From assembly GCA_009777685.1 (NCBI GenBank), contig WRLJ01000065.1:1-8268 (forward strand): a DNA stretch of 8,268 nucleotides. The letters are read 5' to 3'. Positions within the stretch are counted from its first letter, which is position 1. Every line of letters starts with the position of its first letter. Below are positions 5,922-8,268 of this stretch, one piece after another. Both the position numbers and the translations under genes were made by a program. The notes under the pieces were generated by a model that was not told the DNA's origin, ran no database searches, and saw only the letters and a list, made by a program, of their open reading frames with translations. Origin of the DNA: Oscillospiraceae bacterium (GTDB lineage Bacteria; Bacillota; Clostridia; Oscillospirales; UBA929).

Positions 5922-8268
5922 TTACTCCTCCTTCATCAGGGTTAGAATCCGCGCCTCCACACTCTCAAAGTTACTGTCGATAAACAGCAGATCGTGTATC
6001 TCTTCTAACACGGCGGCGGTTTCTGCCTTCCAGGGTTTTTCCTTCAATCGGTCAAGGGCGGCGTACACCGCCGCGTCGTCGTAATCCTCACAGGCCTTCC
6101 GGATGATCAGAAGCTGCTCCGACAGGTACGCCGTATCCTCCTCCGCGGGCTCCGCGTCGGGCGGAGCGGCCGGCTCAGCGGTTTCCAAACGGCGGATCAA
6201 GGCTTCCAGAGAGGTCACAAAATGGTCGTGATGCGCGGAGATAAACGCCGTATCCCCCGTCCGTCCCGCGTTCTCCAGCGCCGCCGCCACCTGAGACAGC
6301 TCATTCTGACCGATGTTGGCCAGCGCGGACTTCATGGCGTGCACCTTGGTCGTGTACAGCTTCATGTCGCCGCCGGTCATGGACTGACCCAACGCGGCAA
6401 GGGCCTCCTCCGCGTCGATGCGGAATAATTTCAGCAGCTTTTGATTCAGCGCGGACGGCTGGCTGTTCCGCCGGCCTTCCTTGACCGTCAGCTTATGCTT
6501 GGCCGCTTCCTCGGGATACCGGTCCCGGATATACTGATTCAGCACGGCGTTTAAGTAGCGGATGTCAATGGGCTTGGGGATAAAGTCGTCAAAGCCGTTT
6601 TGCTTGAACATCACATCGTTGCCGAGCAGGGCGTTGGCCGTCAGCGCGATGATGGTGCCTTTATAGCCCGATTCGCGCAGTTTCCGCGTGGTCTCTATCC
6701 CGTCCATCTGCGGCATCATGTGGTCCATAAAGATGATGTCGTAGGTATGGCCTACAAAGATTTTCTTGATGGCCTCGTACCCGCTCAGCGCGGTTTCGAT
6801 TTGCAGCTCATAGGGCAGCAGCAGGCCTTCCGCGACAAACAGATTCGACCGGACGTCGTCGACGACCAGGACCTTCCCGTACGGCATGGGATAGTGAATG
6901 ATCTGGATATTCTGAAAACGCCGGTCTCCCTTGAAGGTAAAATTGCGGAACCGCTCAGAAAGCTCTTTCCCGATGATCTCGCCGCTGACCAGTTCCTGTT
7001 CGACCGTTACGGTAAACTTACTGCCCGCGCCGTACTCGCTTTCGGCCTCAATCGTGCCGCCCATCAGCTCAACAAAGTTTTTGGCGATGCTGAGTCCAAG
7101 TCCCGTACCCTCGATATAATGATTCGTGGAGGCGTCAAAACGCATAAACTCCGTGAACAATTTGGGCATATCCTCCGTTTTGATGCCGTGCCCCGTATCC
7201 TCCACGGTGAACCGCAGCGTCACTCCCCCGTCTTGCGGAACATGGCTCACCGATATTTTCACGCTGCCCTCGTCGGTGTATTTTATGGCGTTGGAGAGCA
7301 GATTGGTCAGAATTTCTTTCAGCCGCAGCTCATCGCCGCGCACCTTCAGCGGCAGATTTTCGTTGATGTCAAGCGACAGCTCAATCGGCTTTGACCCGAT
7401 CCGCATGACATTCAGCGTCACCACGTCGTTGATGAGGCCCGGCAAGTTGTACTCAATGGGGCTCAGTTCCATTTTCCCCGTTTCAATTTTCGACATATCC
7501 AGAATATCGTTGATGATCGCCAGCAGCGTGTTGCCGGCGTCGTAGATATATTCAAAGGCCTTTGAGTAATCCTCATGCATTCCTGATTTCTGGAGCTGCA
7601 TTTGCGATATGCCGACGATCGTATTCATGGGCGTCCGGATTTCATGGCTCATTCTGGCGAGAAAGATGCTTTTCGCCTTGGACGCCTCCGTCGCTTTTTC
7701 CACCGCGCTCTTATACAGGTTTCTTGTCTGCACATTTTTGACAAACAAAACACTCATGACGGCCAGCATCAGCAGCAGAACCGCGGCGGCAACGGACAGA
7801 TAGCGGGAGCGCACCCTCGCCACCCGCGCGGAATAATCATACACGCGGCTTTTCCAGTGGTTTTCGATTTTGCCGGTGTTGATATGGCTTTGAGCCTTGC
7901 TGATAATCGAGCGCAGCAGATGCTGGTCCTTGTTAAAGCCGAAGGAGGATTCCTCCGGGGGCGAGTGGAATACGATGTTGGCTTTATAATCGGGATTTTC
8001 GCGGTAATTGATTTGGAAGGAAAGGATCGACTCCGACGCCAGCACCAGGTCCACTTCCCCGCTCTCCAGCGCGTCGAAAACGTCATAATGCGACACATGG
8101 GGGTATTGGTTGGGATGCCCCGGAAACCATTCGTTGAGCAAATCCTCATAGGCGGTCCCCGCGACGACGCCTGTCTTGGTCCGTATGACCTGGTTGGTCT
8201 CCAGGTTCGGATAGTCCATTCTGGAAATCAGCGCGTACCGGGCGGTCGCGTAAGGCTCGTCGGCCCAG
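5922..8268 (-). CDS. Hybrid sensor histidine kinase with periplasmic-binding-protein-like sensor (N-terminus off window)
   Basis: The reading frame stays open to the window edge: 16 further codons (starting Trp-Ala-Asp-Glu) precede the ATG at 8219, so that ATG is probably internal. Numbering here is from that Met. The visible N-terminal part resembles the second half of a type-2 periplasmic solute-binding domain (SBP_bac_3), with GVVAGTAYEDLL (18-29), ALESGEVDLVLAS (50-62) and FNKDQHLLRSIISKA near 95-109. One membrane helix (about 140-163) leads by a short linker, with no HAMP, to HisKA with His192 in SHEIRTP. HATPase_c has Asn310, DTGHGI (341-346) and GTGLGL (371-376). The receiver has Asp454/455, phospho-acceptor Asp499 and Lys549. 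HPt His627 is followed by the same helical tail as in the downstream paralogue. Architecture recalls BvgS/EvgS-type kinases, whose periplasmic-binding domains sense small ligands. All catalytic residues seen are intact. The ligand is unknown, and whether one or two binding domains exist cannot be seen. Confidence 0.9.
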   Translation of the reverse strand, partial: WADEPYATARYALISRMDYPNLETNQVIRTKTGVVAGTAYEDLLNEWFPGHPNQYPHVSHYDVFDALESGEVDLVLASESILSFQINYRENPDYKANIVFHSPPEESSFGFNKDQHLLRSIISKAQSHINTGKIENHWKSRVYDYSARVARVRSRYLSVAAAVLLLMLAVMSVLFVKNVQTRNLYKSAVEKATEASKAKSIFLARMSHEIRTPMNTIVGISQMQLQKSGMHEDYSKAFEYIYDAGNTLLAIINDILDMSKIETGKMELSPIEYNLPGLINDVVTLNVMRIGSKPIELSLDINENLPLKVRGDELRLKEILTNLLSNAIKYTDEGSVKISVSHVPQDGGVTLRFTVEDTGHGIKTEDMPKLFTEFMRFDASTNHYIEGTGLGLSIAKNFVELMGGTIEAESEYGAGSKFTVTVEQELVSGEIIGKELSERFRNFTFKGDRRFQNIQIIHYPMPYGKVLVVDDVRSNLFVAEGLLLPYELQIETALSGYEAIKKIFVGHTYDIIFMDHMMPQMDGIETTRKLRESGYKGTIIALTANALLGNDVMFKQNGFDDFIPKPIDIRYLNAVLNQYIRDRYPEEAAKHKLTVKEGRRNSQPSALNQKLLKLFRIDAEEALAALGQSMTGGDMKLYTTKVHAMKSALANIGQNELSQVAAALENAGRTGDTAFISAHHDHFVTSLEALIRRLETAEPAAPPDAEPAEEDTAYLSEQLLIIRKACEDYDDAAVYAALDRLKEKPWKAETAAVLEEIHDLLFIDSNFESVEARILTLMKEE
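5925..5933 (-). promoter_or_regulatory. Ribosome-binding site overlapping the upstream kinase's last codons
   Basis: Read on the minus strand, AAGGAGGAG occupies 5933 to 5925, inside the final Lys-Glu-Glu codons of the upstream kinase. The AGGAGG core ends 8 bases before the ATG at 5918. The upstream stop codon (5924-5922) lies between this site and the start. Ribosomes finishing the first kinase would therefore arrive at the second start, so translational coupling is likely. Confidence 0.75.

Noticed and set aside
8217..8219. ATG as the true start of the upstream kinase
   Set aside because: The frame is open for 16 more codons to the window edge, no ribosome-binding site precedes this ATG, and starting here would cut the binding-protein-like sensor in half and remove any signal peptide.

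Overview
The window most resembles the chromosome of a GC-rich, gut-type clostridium (Bacillota; Oscillospirales-like). The evidence is strong AGGAGG ribosome-binding sites, a Bacillota-style GalE, hybrid histidine kinases of a type common in Clostridia, and short dispersed palindromes ending in CCGTAGGG. The taxonomic call is inference; no rRNA or other marker gene is present.

Layout. Positions 1-738 hold no convincing gene. They carry two GC-rich palindromes at the left edge, then a pyrimidine-rich stretch of unknown role. From about 231 to 670 there is a dense cluster of short palindromes, a 17-bp direct repeat and a 37-bp inverted repeat (357-393 / 634-670). A plausible promoter at 698-726 leads to a MATE-family multidrug/sodium antiporter (751-2178, +). 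After 48 bases comes galE, UDP-glucose 4-epimerase (2227-3204, +). The two may be co-transcribed, since no terminator is visible between them. galE converges on a two-gene minus-strand block after 53 bases.

The minus-strand block is a tandem pair of paralogous hybrid sensor kinases, read from right to left. The upstream one (5922 to beyond 8268; its N-terminus is off the window) has a periplasmic solute-binding-protein-like sensor. The downstream one (3258-5918) has a different, Cache-like extracytoplasmic sensor followed by HAMP. After the membrane both share the same chain: HisKA, HATPase_c, receiver, HPt and a conserved helical C-terminal tail. They are gap-free for roughly 390 residues, with a 91-bp stretch of perfect DNA identity. 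The genes are 3 bases apart and probably translationally coupled.

Working together: the two kinases look like one duplicated signalling cassette reading two different external signals into the same type of His-Asp-His relay. No DNA-binding response regulator or other output protein is visible, so the target is unknown. The MATE and GalE genes are ordinary members of their families, with no evident link to the kinases. No wholly new system is demonstrated. The most unusual items are the palindrome cluster and the sensor-swapped kinase pair with its identity patch.
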